Part shown: in pieces, positions 9,990 through 20,624 of the stretch
How the letters are laid out: every line of letters starts with the position of its first letter
Position numbering within the stretch: the first letter of the stretch is position 1
Assembly (NCBI GenBank): GCA_031291075.1
Contig: JARLJS010000054.1
Span: forward strand, 1-53,581
Origin: Nevskia sp.
GTDB lineage: Bacteria > Pseudomonadota > Gammaproteobacteria > Nevskiales > Nevskiaceae
Direction: 5' to 3'
Length of the DNA: 53,581 nucleotides
Program-made: the position numbers and the translations under genes
The notes under the pieces: model-generated
Seen by the model: the letters and a program-made list of their open reading frames with translations, nothing else
What the model was told of the DNA's origin: nothing
The model's database searches: none

Positions 9990-11813
9990 ATGCGGGTAAC
10001 GAGCAGGATGCTGGGCATGCTGGCCGCTTGCGCGGTGCTGACGGCTGTCGCCGCGCCGGCCGGCGACGATGTGGCGGCGCTCAATGGGCTGCTCGCCGAG
10101 CAGTGGGAGTACACGCTACGGGAGGCGCCGGAGTTCGCCACCCTGATCGGCGACTACCGCTACAACGACCGCTGGAGCGACGTGTCGCTGGCCCACGTGA
10201 GGCAGCAGAAGCAGGACCTGGAGGAGTTCCGCAAGCGCTTCGAGGCCATCGATCCGGCCGGTTTGCCGGAGCAGGGCCGGCTCAACCGCGAGCTGATGCT
10301 GCGCCAGCTCGGCGACGGGTTGGCGCAGAACCTGACCGTGTCGCGCCTGCAGGACGGCATCGCGGGCCTGGAGCTGCGCAACAACGAGATGCCGCTGGAT
10401 CAGTTCAACGGCGTGCACTTGGCATTGGCACAGATGGTGGTCACGTTCCCGTTCGACAACACCCGTCACTACGAGGACTACCTGGCACGGCTGCACCAGA
10501 TCCCGCGCCTGCTGGAGCAGGAGACCGAGGTGGCGCGGCAGGGCCTCAAGGACGGGTTGATGCCGCCGAAATTCCTGCTGGAAGAAGTGGCCGGGCAGGT
10601 TCGCTCCATCGCCGAACCCGCCGGCGAGGCCAGCGTGTTCGGGCAGCCGGTCAAGCAGTTCCCGGATGCGGTGCCGCAGGCGGACCGGCAGCGTCTGCAC
10701 GACGCCGTCATCCAGGCGGTGGATACCGAGGTGCGCCCGGCCTATACGAAGCTGGCCGCTTTTGTCGCCGACGAGTACGCGCCCAAGGGGCGCCTGCAGC
10801 CGGGTTTGTGGAGCCTGCCCGACGGTGCTGCGCGCTACCGCTTCGCCATCCGCCTTCAGACCACCACCGAAATGGACCCGGAGCGCATCCACCGGCTGGG
10901 CCTGGCCGAGGTCAAGCGCGTCGAGACCGAGATGACGGCGATCGCGCGCAAGCTGCACTACAAGGACTTGCGCACCATGCGCGCGGAGTTGCGCGCTGAT
11001 CCCAAGGTTCACGCCACCTCGCGCCAGCAGATCCTGGACTTGTTTACGCACTACATCGCGCAGATGCAGCCCAAACTGCCGGAGTTGTTCGGCCTGCTGC
11101 CCAAGACCGCGGTCCAGGTGGTGCCGGTGCAGGCCTACCGCGAAAAGGAGGCGGCCCCCGCCGAGTACAACCAGGGGACTCCCGACGGCTCGCGCCCCGG
11201 CATGGTCTACGTCAATACCGGTGACTACGCCAGCCGCTCGCTGCTGTCGATGGAGGCCACGGCTTACCACGAGGGCGTGCCCGGCCATCACATGCAGATC
11301 TCCATCGCCCAGACCCTGCCGGGCCTGCCGCCGTTCCGCCAGCAGTCCGGCTACAACGCCTATGCGGAGGGCTGGGCGTTGTACGCCGAGCGCCTCGGCA
11401 AGGACATCGGCTTCTACCAGGATCCCCTCAGCGACTACGGCCGGCTGTGCGGCGAACTGCTGCGCGCCGACCGCCTGGTGCTCGATACCGGCGTGCACTA
11501 CAAGCATTGGACCCGCGAACAGATGGTGGCGTTCTTCCGCGCCCACTCCTCGGAGGACGAGCCGGACATCCAGGCCGAGACCGACCGCTATATCGTGTGG
11601 CCGGCGCAGGCGCTGGGCTACAAGCTGGGGCAGCTCAGGATCCTGGAGCTGCGCGAGCGGGCGAAGCGCGAGCTGGGCAGCCGCTTCGATATCCGCGCCT
11701 TCCACGACAAGATTCTCGACGGCGGCGGCCTGCCGCTGGACGTGATGGAGCGGCGTGTCGACGACTGGATCGCCGCGCAGCGACAGGCTGCGGCCGTGCC
11801 GCCGCACAGCTGA
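9990..11813 (+). CDS. Secreted DUF885 family (putative metallopeptidase)
   Basis: This 607-residue protein begins with a signal peptide (about residues 1-22, cleaved near AVAAPA). The DUF885 family is predicted to be zinc-dependent hydrolases. The diagnostic motif HEGVPGHH starts at His427 and is followed by the second signature EGWALYAE about 30 residues later, giving a gluzincin-like HExxxxH-type site. The length is typical. A GGGAG-like ribosome binding site precedes the ATG. It is a single plus-strand gene divergent from the AST run. The substrate is unknown, and an exported peptidase is the usual guess. Confidence 0.92.
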   Translation: MRVTSRMLGMLAACAVLTAVAAPAGDDVAALNGLLAEQWEYTLREAPEFATLIGDYRYNDRWSDVSLAHVRQQKQDLEEFRKRFEAIDPAGLPEQGRLNRELMLRQLGDGLAQNLTVSRLQDGIAGLELRNNEMPLDQFNGVHLALAQMVVTFPFDNTRHYEDYLARLHQIPRLLEQETEVARQGLKDGLMPPKFLLEEVAGQVRSIAEPAGEASVFGQPVKQFPDAVPQADRQRLHDAVIQAVDTEVRPAYTKLAAFVADEYAPKGRLQPGLWSLPDGAARYRFAIRLQTTTEMDPERIHRLGLAEVKRVETEMTAIARKLHYKDLRTMRAELRADPKVHATSRQQILDLFTHYIAQMQPKLPELFGLLPKTAVQVVPVQAYREKEAAPAEYNQGTPDGSRPGMVYVNTGDYASRSLLSMEATAYHEGVPGHHMQISIAQTLPGLPPFRQQSGYNAYAEGWALYAERLGKDIGFYQDPLSDYGRLCGELLRADRLVLDTGVHYKHWTREQMVAFFRAHSSEDEPDIQAETDRYIVWPAQALGYKLGQLRILELRERAKRELGSRFDIRAFHDKILDGGGLPLDVMERRVDDWIAAQRQAAAVPPHS

Positions 11814-11900
11814 CGCCGTTCCGGTACGCCGGTGCCCGCAAAAACGCTAAACTGCGCACCGCCCGGCGGCGGGCTCAAACCGTCCGCTGCCGGTTCCAGC

Positions 11901-11976
11901 GCCCCGGTAGCTCAGTGGATAGAGCGACCGCCTCCTAAGCGGTAGGTCACAGGTTCGATTCCTGTTCGGGGCGCCA
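11901..11976 (+). tRNA. tRNA-Arg (anticodon CCT)
   Basis: This is a 76-nt cloverleaf with encoded CCA at 11974-11976. The acceptor stem pairs GCCCCGG with TCGGGGC, the D-arm has GCTCAGT, and the anticodon stem CCGC/GCGG closes the loop CTCCTAA with anticodon CCT (reads AGG). The T-arm contains GGTTCGATTCC. The discriminator base is G. It is a single tRNA after the DUF885 gene. Confidence 0.97.
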
Positions 11977-11992
11977 TTTGCCGCCCAGTGCT

Positions 11993-12880
11993 TCAGAGTG
12001 CGTCCAGCGGGATCTTGAGATAACGCTGCCCGTTGCCTTCCGGCTCGGGCAGCGCTCCCGCCCGGATATTGACCTGCACCGACGGCAGGATCAGCACCGG
12101 CATTTCCAGGGTGGCGTCGCGCGCATTCCGCATGGCCGCGAAGGCGCTTTCGTCGACGCCGTCGTGCACGTGGATGTTGCGGGCGCGCTGCTCGGCCACG
12201 GTGGTCTGCCACATCGGTCCGCGTTCCGGTGGCGGGTAGTCGTGGCACATGAACAGGCGGGTGTGTTCCGGCAGCGCGAGCAGCCTGCGAATCGAGGCGT
12301 ACAGAACATGGGCGTCTCCGCCAGGGAAGTCGCAGCGCGCCGTTCCCACGTCCGGCATGAACAAGGTGTCGCCCACGAACACGGCGTCGCCGATCTTGTA
12401 GGCCATGTCCGCCGGCGTGTGGCCCGGCACCAACATCGCCTCGGCGGTTAGCTCGCCGATGCGGAAGGTCTCGCCGTCGGCGAACAGGTGATCGAACTGC
12501 GAGCCGTCCTGCCTGAATCCGCTGCCCAGGTTGAACAGGCATTTGAACACACCCTGCACCTCGCGGATGCGGTCGCCGATCGCCACGCGGCCGCCCAGGC
12601 GTTCGCGCAGAAAGTGAGCCGCGGAAAGGTGGTCCGCGTGGGCATGGGTTTCCAGGATCCAGTCGACGCCCAGGCCGGTGGCGTGCACGAACTGCACGAG
12701 CTTGTCCGCCGACGAGGTGGAGGTGCGTCCCGCCTTGGGATCGTAGTCCAGCACCGGGTCCACGATGGCGGCGCGCCCGCCGGGCCGGTCGTAGATCACG
12801 TAGCTGACGGTGCAGGTGACGCTGTCGTAAAACGCCTCGATCATCGGTTGCATAGGAGTGCGCTCGGGTTGCTGTTGCAT
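11993..12880 (-). CDS. blh: Persulfide dioxygenase, ETHE1/Blh-type metallo-beta-lactamase fold
   Basis: The enzyme is predicted to oxidise glutathione persulfide to sulfite in sulfide detoxification. The 295-residue MBL-fold protein has THAHADH (His79, His81, Asp83, His84), VPGHTPAD with the next metal His, and GDTLF with the bridging Asp. CHDYPP, matching the last ligand region of ETHE1-like enzymes, follows. The divergent neighbour is a BigR-like repressor, and YeeE and TauE genes follow on the other strand, as in the Xylella/Agrobacterium bigR locus. The first ATG (12880) abuts the A/T-rich operator and lacks a ribosome binding site; ATGs at 12853 and 12844 are equally possible starts. Confidence 0.9.
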   Translation of the reverse strand: MQQQPERTPMQPMIEAFYDSVTCTVSYVIYDRPGGRAAIVDPVLDYDPKAGRTSTSSADKLVQFVHATGLGVDWILETHAHADHLSAAHFLRERLGGRVAIGDRIREVQGVFKCLFNLGSGFRQDGSQFDHLFADGETFRIGELTAEAMLVPGHTPADMAYKIGDAVFVGDTLFMPDVGTARCDFPGGDAHVLYASIRRLLALPEHTRLFMCHDYPPPERGPMWQTTVAEQRARNIHVHDGVDESAFAAMRNARDATLEMPVLILPSVQVNIRAGALPEPEGNGQRYLKIPLDAL

Positions 12881-12926
12881 TTAATATATAAATATATATA
12901 ATATATTTCAATATATTATTTTGCAG
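12881..12926. promoter_or_regulatory. A/T-only divergent promoter and probable BigR operator
   Basis: Almost 40 bases are pure A/T in DNA that is otherwise about two-thirds G+C. Two self-complementary AATATATT boxes lie at 12900-12907 and 12910-12917, separated by TC, with further TATATA repeats on the blh side. BigR/SqrR repressors bind A/T-rich palindromes in exactly this position between bigR and blh. Binding by the adjacent regulator is inferred. Confidence 0.7.
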
Positions 12927-12935
12927 TGTTTCCGC

Positions 12936-13241
12936 ATGGCCCTGAACCCCGACTCGATGCGCGCCGCCGCCACGCAGGCCACTGGCGTGCTGCGCTCGCT
13001 GGCCAACGAGGACCGGCTGCTGCTGCTGTGCCAGCTCAGCCAGGGCGAGAAATCGGTGGGAGAACTGGAAAGCTTGCTGGACCTGCATCAGCCCAGCCTG
13101 TCGCAGCAGCTTGGCGTGCTGCGCAGCGAGGGGCTGGTGCGGACCCGCCGCGAGGGCAAGCGCATCTACTACTCGATCGCCAGGCCGGACGTGCTGACGC
13201 TGCTCAACACGTTGTACGGGCTGTATTGCCCGGACGAGTAG
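12936..13241 (+). CDS. bigR: BigR/SqrR-type ArsR-family persulfide-responsive repressor
   Basis: This 101-residue winged-helix ArsR-family protein has a recognition region at LDLHQPSLSQQLGVLRSEGL (about 48-67) and a wing with TRREGKRIYYSI. It has exactly two cysteines, Cys32 in LLLLCQLS and Cys98 in LYCPDE. These match the redox pair that forms a di- or polysulfide link in BigR and SqrR, and there is no metal-binding Cys motif. Persulfide would relieve repression of the divergent dioxygenase gene. The ATG at 12936 is preferred over a TTG at 12921, which lies at the edge of the operator. The sulfur transport genes follow after a repeat element. Confidence 0.88.
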   Translation: MALNPDSMRAAATQATGVLRSLANEDRLLLLCQLSQGEKSVGELESLLDLHQPSLSQQLGVLRSEGLVRTRREGKRIYYSIARPDVLTLLNTLYGLYCPDE

Positions 13242-13242
13242 A

Positions 13243-13396
13243 GCATCTTCGTTTAGATGCATACATATTTTTTCCCCTCTCCCGCTTGCGGGAGAGGGGT
13301 AGGGGAGAGGGGCTTTGCGTGAACGAGAAGCCCCTCTCCCGGCCCTGCGGGCCACCCTCTCCCGCAAGCGGGAGAGGGGAAAGAACGCGTGCACTA
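13243..13396. repeat. Dispersed palindromic GC-rich element, copy A
   Basis: This unit of about 150 bp contains the hairpin CCCCTCTCCCGC/GCGGGAGAGGGG at both ends, a middle part with GGGGTAGGGGAGAGGGGC, and CCGGCCCTGCGGGCCACC. Imperfect arms around GATGCATACAT and GCGTGCAC close it. It recurs at 45680-45950 and 51570-51740. Here it separates bigR from yeeE. It can fold into strong hairpins and may act as a transcription terminator or RNA-stabilising structure. Confidence 0.85.
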
Positions 13397-13406
13397 GGAG
13401 GTTCGC

Positions 13407-13841
13407 ATGTCGATCGATTGGGTCCACTTCACGCCGTTCACGGCCCTGGCGGGCGGCCTGCTCATCGGCACGGCCGCGGCTTTGCTCCTCGTGCTCGACG
13501 GCCGCATCGCCGGCATCAGCGGTATCGTCGGCGGCCTGCTGCGCCCCAGGCGCGGTGAACTGGCCTGGCGCCTGGCCTTCGTCGCCGGCCTCGCCGTGGC
13601 TGCGCCCTTGTATCGCTGGTTCGCGGTGATGCCGGAGCCGCAGTTGGACGCACCGACGCCCTTGCTGCTGCTGGCCGGCCTGCTGGTCGGCCTGGGCACC
13701 CGCTACGGTTCCGGCTGCACCAGCGGACACGGCGTGTGCGGCCTGTCACGCCGGTCGCCGCGCTCCTTCGCGGCGACCCTTGCCTTCATGGCCGCCGGCT
13801 TTGCGACCGTCTACCTGCTGCGCCACCTGCTGCCGCGGTGA
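13407..13841 (+). CDS. YeeE/YedE family sulfur transport protein (first half-size unit)
   Basis: This 144-residue membrane protein of the YeeE/YedE (sulfur transport, DUF395) family has four hydrophobic segments. It carries the signature [12 protein letters not shown] with Cys104 and Cys111. In full-length YeeE such cysteines pass thiosulfate through the membrane. A strong ribosome binding site AGGAGG (13396-13401) precedes the ATG. It is followed after 8 bp by a second half-size YeeE, so the two probably form one transporter. Confidence 0.9.
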   Translation: MSIDWVHFTPFTALAGGLLIGTAAALLLVLDGRIAGISGIVGGLLRPRRGELAWRLAFVAGLAVAAPLYRWFAVMPEPQLDAPTPLLLLAGLLVGLGTRYGSGCTSGHGVCGLSRRSPRSFAATLAFMAAGFATVYLLRHLLPR

Positions 13842-13849
13842 GGTACATC

Positions 13850-14317
13850 ATGAACATCGTCTCCGCGTTTTTCGCGGGCCTGCTGTTCGGCGTGGGCTTG
13901 ATCGTGGCCGGCATGGCCAACCCGGCCAAGGTGCTGGCGTTCCTCGACCTGGCCGGTGCCTGGGATCCCTCGCTGGCCCTGGTGATGGGAGCAGCCATCG
14001 CGGTGGGCCTGCCGGTCTTCGCCGCATTCGGGCGCAGGCGCGCCTCCTTGCTGGGTGAGCCGCTGCAGATCCCGGCGAACCGGACCATCGACCGGCGCCT
14101 GATCGCGGGCAGCGCGCTGTTCGGCGTGGGCTGGGGCATGGCCGGCATCTGCCCCGGGCCGGCCGTCGTGCTGCTCGGCGCGGGCGTACCGCGAGCGGTG
14201 CTGTTCGTCGCCGCCATGCTGGCCGGCATGGCCTTGTTCGAATGGCTGGAGCAACGGCCTGCGCGGCGCCGGGCTCCGCTGCGCGAGAGCACGGCCGGCG
14301 CAGATTCCGATTCGTGA
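13850..14317 (+). CDS. YeeE/YedE-like (DUF6691) membrane protein, second half-size unit
   Basis: This 155-residue membrane protein begins with the motif FFAGLLFGVGLIVAGMANP and ends its conserved core with GVGWGMAGICPGPA (Cys101), the counterpart of the second cysteine motif in full-length YeeE. It pairs with the upstream 144-residue unit, as in many proteobacterial bigR loci. The ATG at 13850 was chosen because it starts the conserved hydrophobic N terminus. The tail is charged and variable. The stop overlaps the GTG start of the next gene (GTGA). Confidence 0.9.
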   Translation: MNIVSAFFAGLLFGVGLIVAGMANPAKVLAFLDLAGAWDPSLALVMGAAIAVGLPVFAAFGRRRASLLGEPLQIPANRTIDRRLIAGSALFGVGWGMAGICPGPAVVLLGAGVPRAVLFVAAMLAGMALFEWLEQRPARRRAPLRESTAGADSDS

Positions 14318-15120
14318 TCGTCTCGCTGCTGCTGGGGGTGCTGGTCGGCATCGTCCTGGGCCTGACCGGCGCGGGTGGCGGCATCCTGGCGGTGCCGGCG
14401 CTCGTGTTCGGGCTCGGTTGGAGCATGCAGCAGGCGGCGCCGGTGGCCTTGATCGCGGTGGCGGGCGCGGCGCTGGTAGGCGCCGCCGAAGGGCTGCACC
14501 TGGGTGTGGTGCGCTACCGCGCCGCGGCGCTGATGGCGGCAGCCGGCATCCCCTTCACCCTGCTCGGCGTACGCGCGGCGCACCACTTGTCGCAGCCCCG
14601 GCTTGGCACCGCCTTCGCCGGGGTGATGCTGCTGGTCGCCTTCCGCATGCTGCGGGCCGAACGCCAGGCTTGGGAACATCGCGCGGAGGCGGACCACGGA
14701 TTGGCCCGCATCGATCGCGACACCGGACGCATCCGCTGGTCCTGGCCCACCGCGGCCCTGATCGCCGCCATCGGCGCCGCCACCGGCTTCATCACCGGGC
14801 TGCTTGGTGTCGGCGGCGGCTTCGTCATCGTGCCCATGCTGCGCCGCCACACCGGCATCGGCATGCATGGCGTCGTCGCCACCTCGCTGATGGTGATCGC
14901 CCTGGTCAGCGGCGGCGGTGTGGCGCTGACGGTACTGAACGGAGCCGATATGCCCTGGCGGGTGGCGGCATGGTTCGCGGCCGCCACCGCGGCCGGCATG
15001 CTGGCCGGCCGGCAGCTGGTGAGGCGGCTGCCGCCGCGGCAGGTGCAGTACGGATTCGGCGCCACCCTGGCCTGCGTGGCGCTCGCCATGCTGGGCCGGA
15101 GTCTGTGGCTGCTGGCATAA
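14314..15120 (+). CDS. TauE/SafE family sulfite/sulfonate exporter
   Basis: TauE/SafE proteins move sulfite, sulfoacetate or related anions across the inner membrane. The 268-residue protein has about eight hydrophobic segments and the two family repeats, GLTGAGGGILAVPALV near residues 14-29 and GLLGVGGGFVIVPML near 165-179. Start GTG at 14314 overlaps the previous stop by 4 bp. In this locus it would export the sulfite made by the persulfide dioxygenase, completing detoxification; that role is inferred from the operon. Confidence 0.9.
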   Translation: MIVSLLLGVLVGIVLGLTGAGGGILAVPALVFGLGWSMQQAAPVALIAVAGAALVGAAEGLHLGVVRYRAAALMAAAGIPFTLLGVRAAHHLSQPRLGTAFAGVMLLVAFRMLRAERQAWEHRAEADHGLARIDRDTGRIRWSWPTAALIAAIGAATGFITGLLGVGGGFVIVPMLRRHTGIGMHGVVATSLMVIALVSGGGVALTVLNGADMPWRVAAWFAAATAAGMLAGRQLVRRLPPRQVQYGFGATLACVALAMLGRSLWLLA

Positions 15121-15293
15121 GAAAAATGCACGGTCCGGCCTGCGCGCGCCCTGCCCGGGCCCCGCGGGTTGGATAATTTCCCTGGTCTGTCCGAAACTGC
15201 AGTTTCACGCATCGCCGATCGGGTGGCCCCCGTCCTGTCGGACGGGGGTGCGGCGATGCCGTTCCAGGACGACCAGTCCGCTCGGGAGAGGGC

Positions 15294-16826
<1,533 letters not shown>

Positions 16827-17036
16827 ACCCGGCCTGCGGTGGGCGGTCCGTCACATCTCTTTTGCACACCCGCGGGCATGATCCGAGGCACGCAGGGGTG
16901 CGCAGACGGTTGATGCACAAGCGGAACTTCGAAACCGCTTTGCATTTGCAGTCGATTTTCTTGTTTTCGTTCGGGTTTAAGGCTAGGATCGGCGACAGGG
17001 ATATGCCGCATTCCTGCGGACGATTTGGGGGAGTTC

Positions 17037-19034
17037 ATGCGCGGTCAGACGATTCTCAAGTCCGGTGCTGCGGTTTTCTTCAGTGTCCTGCTGGCCGCGT
17101 GCAGCGGCGGCGGCTCCAATACTATTGGCACCGGCTCTTCGGGCGGTACTACGTCCAGCAGCAGTTCGAGCTCCAGTTCCAGCTCGAGCAGCGGCTCTGG
17201 CAGCGGCAGCTCGAGCGGAAGCGGATCTAGCAGCGGTAGCGGCGGAGCAGTGGTGTCCTCGATCACCTTGATTTCCAGCTCCGCACAATTGCCGTCAGCA
17301 TCTAGTTCGGCATCCAGTGCTGTGACCTTGTCAGCGATAGTGAAGGACACCAATAACAACCTGGTTTCAGGTGTTGCGGTGGCTTTCAGCGCCACCGCCG
17401 GCGGCATTGCTCCGCAGAGTTCCGGCGTTACCGATGCAAGCGGGACCGCGACAGCGTTGCTCACCACGGCCGGAGATCCGTCCAATCAGGTCATTACAAT
17501 CAGGGCGAGGTCCGGCGCGGCATTGGCGTCAATCCAGGTTCCTGAGACCGGGACCACTTTGAACGTGAGTGGGCCTCCTGTCGTGGGTTCGGGCGCAACC
17601 GCGAATTACACTGTTACTCTGACGAATTCGTCTGCCGTCGGCCTGTCCAACAAGACCGTTTCACTGGCATCCGCGCTGGGTAACGGGATTACGCCCGCCA
17701 GCGCACTCACCGACGTGAACGGCCAGGCCAAGTTTGTGTACACCGGTACAACGGGCGGTAGCGATACGCTTACCGCTTCGGCCGCCGCGCTGAATGCTTC
17801 CAATACGACCACGATCGCGGTGTCGCCGACGAAGCTGGCGTTTTCGGCGCCCGCCGCGAATACGACAATTCCGTTTGGCGCTGTGCAACCGGTCACGGTG
17901 CAGTACACGCAGAACGGGGCGCCGGTTCCTAATGCCACGATCAGCTTTTCCGCGACGCGTGGGACTTTCAACGGCGCATCGGCGACGTCTGCAACTGCGA
18001 CAACTGATGCGAGCGGCAATGCGACAGTAAATATCCAGTCGAACGGATCGGGTGGAGCTGGCGGATCCATCGTTTCCGCGCAGGCTGCGAATAATGGGCC
18101 GTCAGCCACGCTTGCGGTGGTATTTCAAGCCAATGCGCCTGCCACCATCGCAATTCAGGCGACCCCTTCGACCATTGCGCCGTCGGCGACCAGTACGGTG
18201 ACGGCGGTAGTTCGTGATGCGAGCGACAATCTCGTAGCTGGTCAGTTGGTGAATTTCGTCTTGACCGATCCGACGGGAGGCTCGCTGTCTTCCGCGTCGG
18301 GTACGACCGATCAGTCAGGATCCGTGACCGTTACGTACCAGGCGACATCGACGACCAGTGCGATAAACGGTGTTCAAATCAGCGCATCCGTGAACGGTAC
18401 CGGTGTCACCACTGCGGCGCCTGCGCAGATTACGGTGGGCGGCAAAGCGCTGAGAATTACCATGGGCACGGGCAATACGATTACGGTGCTTGACCAGACA
18501 CGCTATCAAATGCCCTACTCGGTGTTGGTCACGGATTCGGCGGGCAATCCGCCTCCCAATGGAACCACGTTCAGTCTTTCGCTGGTTTCCCAGGCGTATC
18601 AGAAGGGTTCTTATACTTTTCCCACGGGCGCCAGCGAGTGGCAGCAAAACTTTACGGTTAGTAGCGATCCGGACTTTGATAGCACAGGATTTGGCTGCAA
18701 AAACGAGGACGCAAACGGAAACGGAATCCTCGACACGGGCGAGGATTACAACAGCAATGGTGTCCTTGACCCAGGAAATGTTGCGAGCGTTCCATCCACC
18801 CTGGCGCTGGACGCCACCGGCTCGGCGCAGTTCTTCATCACATATCCGAAGGATCACGCTAATTGGGTTGAGGTGAAATTGACAGGCATCGCAACAGTGG
18901 CTGGAACTGAAACGACCGCTACTCGAATTTTTATCCTGCCGATCTTGCAGTCGGATCTTTCGAATCAAAATGTGCCGCCGCCGGGCCACCCGAGTCCGTA
19001 CGGCGTGGCGACGAGCTGCGCTAGTCCGAATTGA
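17037..19034 (+). CDS. Lipoprotein with bacterial Ig-like (invasin-type) repeats
   Basis: This 665-residue surface lipoprotein has a lipobox LLAAC near residue 20, then an uninterrupted Ser and Ser/Gly linker to about residue 70. At least three, probably four, Big_1-like domains follow between 75 and 475, each with a VxDxxGNxVxGxxVxFxxT-type strand pattern and a TDASG hairpin. The C-terminal part (about 480-665) is different and has two calcium-loop-like motifs, DANGNGILDTGED and YNSNGVLDPG, near 553-580. The ATG at 17037 is preceded by GGGGGAG. Base composition is visibly less GC-rich than the neighbours, suggesting transfer or rapid surface-driven change. A cell-surface adhesion role is inferred. 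Confidence 0.87.
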   Translation: MRGQTILKSGAAVFFSVLLAACSGGGSNTIGTGSSGGTTSSSSSSSSSSSSSGSGSGSSSGSGSSSGSGGAVVSSITLISSSAQLPSASSSASSAVTLSAIVKDTNNNLVSGVAVAFSATAGGIAPQSSGVTDASGTATALLTTAGDPSNQVITIRARSGAALASIQVPETGTTLNVSGPPVVGSGATANYTVTLTNSSAVGLSNKTVSLASALGNGITPASALTDVNGQAKFVYTGTTGGSDTLTASAAALNASNTTTIAVSPTKLAFSAPAANTTIPFGAVQPVTVQYTQNGAPVPNATISFSATRGTFNGASATSATATTDASGNATVNIQSNGSGGAGGSIVSAQAANNGPSATLAVVFQANAPATIAIQATPSTIAPSATSTVTAVVRDASDNLVAGQLVNFVLTDPTGGSLSSASGTTDQSGSVTVTYQATSTTSAINGVQISASVNGTGVTTAAPAQITVGGKALRITMGTGNTITVLDQTRYQMPYSVLVTDSAGNPPPNGTTFSLSLVSQAYQKGSYTFPTGASEWQQNFTVSSDPDFDSTGFGCKNEDANGNGILDTGEDYNSNGVLDPGNVASVPSTLALDATGSAQFFITYPKDHANWVEVKLTGIATVAGTETTATRIFILPILQSDLSNQNVPPPGHPSPYGVATSCASPN

Positions 19035-19306
19035 GGTGGGAAGCGGCGACTGGTGCGGTGCCATTTCGGTCCGGCGGGGACGCATAACCTAAGGCCGGCG
19101 GAGGTAGATAGGAAGGCGACGTAGGCTTTCTGCGCTGGGCTGCATTGCTTTCCGATCGATAGTCGAAGCTGAATCTTGGCTTTAGTCGATCTGCCGCCTT
19201 CGGCACCTCCGGCCGGTTCGATATGACCGGCGGACAATAAGCGGCTCCGCCGCTAGCTTGGCAGCGGGCTACACTGGGACATCTCAGCAACTACAAGGAA
19301 AGTCCC

Positions 19307-20428
19307 ATGCTGATCGGCGTTCCCAAGGAGATCAAGGTCCACGAGTACCGCGTCGGGCTGACGCCGGCGGGGGTGCGCGAGCTGGCCGGGCATGGCCACC
19401 AGGTGCTGGTGCAGTCGCTGGCGGGGGCGGGCGTCGGCATCGGCGACGTGCAGTACCGGGCGGCCGGTGCGCAGATCGCGACGGATGCGGCGGAGGTGTA
19501 CCGGCGCGCCGACATGATCGTGAAGGTGAAGGAGCCGCAGCCGGTGGAGTGCGGGATGCTGCGTGCCGGGCAGCTGCTGTTTACCTACCTGCACCTGGCG
19601 CCGGATCCGGAGCAGACCAAGGGGCTGGTGGAGTCCGGTTGTGTCGCCATCGCCTACGAGACGGTGACGGATGGCCATGGCGGCCTGCCGCTGCTGGCGC
19701 CGATGAGCGAGGTGGCGGGACGGATGTCGATCCAGGCGGGCGCACACGCCATGGAGAAGGCGCAGGGCGGCAACGGTGTGCTGCTGGGCGGCGTGCCGGG
19801 CGTGACGCCGGCCAAGGTGCTGGTGATCGGCGGCGGCGTGGTGGGCTACAACGCGGCGCGCATCGCCGTGGGTATGGGGGCACACGTGACGGTGCTGGAT
19901 CGCTCGCTGCCGCGCCTGAACTGGCTGGACACGACCTTCGAGGGCCGCCTCACCGCGCTGTTCTCCACCGCGGACGCGCTGGAGACGGAGGTGAGCCAGG
20001 CGGACCTGGTGATCGGCGCGGTGCTGGTACCCGGCGCGGCTGCGCCCAAGCTGGTGACGCGCGCCATGCTCAAGAAGATGAAGCCGGGTGCGGTGGTGGT
20101 GGACGTGGCCATCGACCAGGGCGGCTGCTTCGAGACCTCACGTCCCACCACGCACCAGAATCCGACCTACGTGGAGGAAGGCGTGGTGCACTACTGCGTC
20201 GCCAACATGCCGGGCGGGGTGGCGCGCACGTCCACCTTCGCGCTGACCAATGCCACGCTGCCGTTCGTGCTGGCGCTGGCCGGGAAGGGGTACAAGCACG
20301 CCTTGCTGGACGATCCGAACCTGCGCGAGGGCTTGAACGTGCACCGCGGCGAGGTTACCTACCGCGCGGTGGCGGAGACTCTGGGGTATGCGTATCGGCC
20401 GGCGCTGGAGGCCTTGGAGGGGGCGTAG
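19307..20428 (+). CDS. ald: Alanine dehydrogenase
   Basis: Ald interconverts L-alanine and pyruvate plus ammonia with NAD+. The 373-residue length is standard. Visible hallmarks are [20 protein letters not shown] at the start, catalytic Lys75 in IVKVKEP and His96 in [16 protein letters not shown], and a Rossmann dinucleotide motif [12 protein letters not shown] near 170-183. The GGCCFETS-like segment common in the family ([12 protein letters not shown]) and the Ala/Pro-rich tail also fit. It is a single gene, convergent with the HiPIP gene across a palindromic repeat. Confidence 0.97.
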   Translation: MLIGVPKEIKVHEYRVGLTPAGVRELAGHGHQVLVQSLAGAGVGIGDVQYRAAGAQIATDAAEVYRRADMIVKVKEPQPVECGMLRAGQLLFTYLHLAPDPEQTKGLVESGCVAIAYETVTDGHGGLPLLAPMSEVAGRMSIQAGAHAMEKAQGGNGVLLGGVPGVTPAKVLVIGGGVVGYNAARIAVGMGAHVTVLDRSLPRLNWLDTTFEGRLTALFSTADALETEVSQADLVIGAVLVPGAAAPKLVTRAMLKKMKPGAVVVDVAIDQGGCFETSRPTTHQNPTYVEEGVVHYCVANMPGGVARTSTFALTNATLPFVLALAGKGYKHALLDDPNLREGLNVHRGEVTYRAVAETLGYAYRPALEALEGA

Positions 20429-20452
20429 CCGGCGGAGCGGGTGTTCTTCTCG

Positions 20453-20575
20453 CCTCTCCCCCCTGGGAGAGGCCGCGCCGTCAGGCGCGGGTGAGGGCGC
20501 ACCGTTTCGATGGAACGCAAACTTCTCCGCCTCAGCAGCCCTCACCCCTACCCCTCTCCCAAGGGGAGAGGGGAT
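20453..20575. repeat. Diverged palindromic repeat between ald and HiPIP genes
   Basis: Two arms, CCTCTCCCCCCTGGGAGAGG with GCGGGTGAGGGC on the left and GCCCTCACCCCTACCCC with CTCTCCCAAGGGGAGAG on the right, are imperfect inverted copies around a 40-bp middle. The unit is related to, but distinct from, the copies at 13243, 45680 and 51570. It sits between two convergent genes and could serve as a bidirectional terminator. Confidence 0.7.
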
Positions 20576-20624
20576 TTTGTGAATGACAGCTTACGCCGGT
20601 ATGACGCGGGTTATTTACGCCTTC

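Noticed and set aside
11901-11976. tRNA-Arg as an integration site for an island
   Set aside because: No second copy of the tRNA 3' end and no integrase were seen in the window.
12921-12935. TTG start for bigR
   Set aside because: It lies at the edge of the A/T operator without a ribosome binding site; the ATG 15 bases later begins the family-like N terminus.
19021-19290. 89-codon minus-strand frame downstream of the Ig-repeat gene
   Set aside because: Low-complexity composition, no ribosome binding site and no recognisable motif; it overlaps the end of the lipoprotein gene. The spacer up to ald otherwise shows nothing firm.
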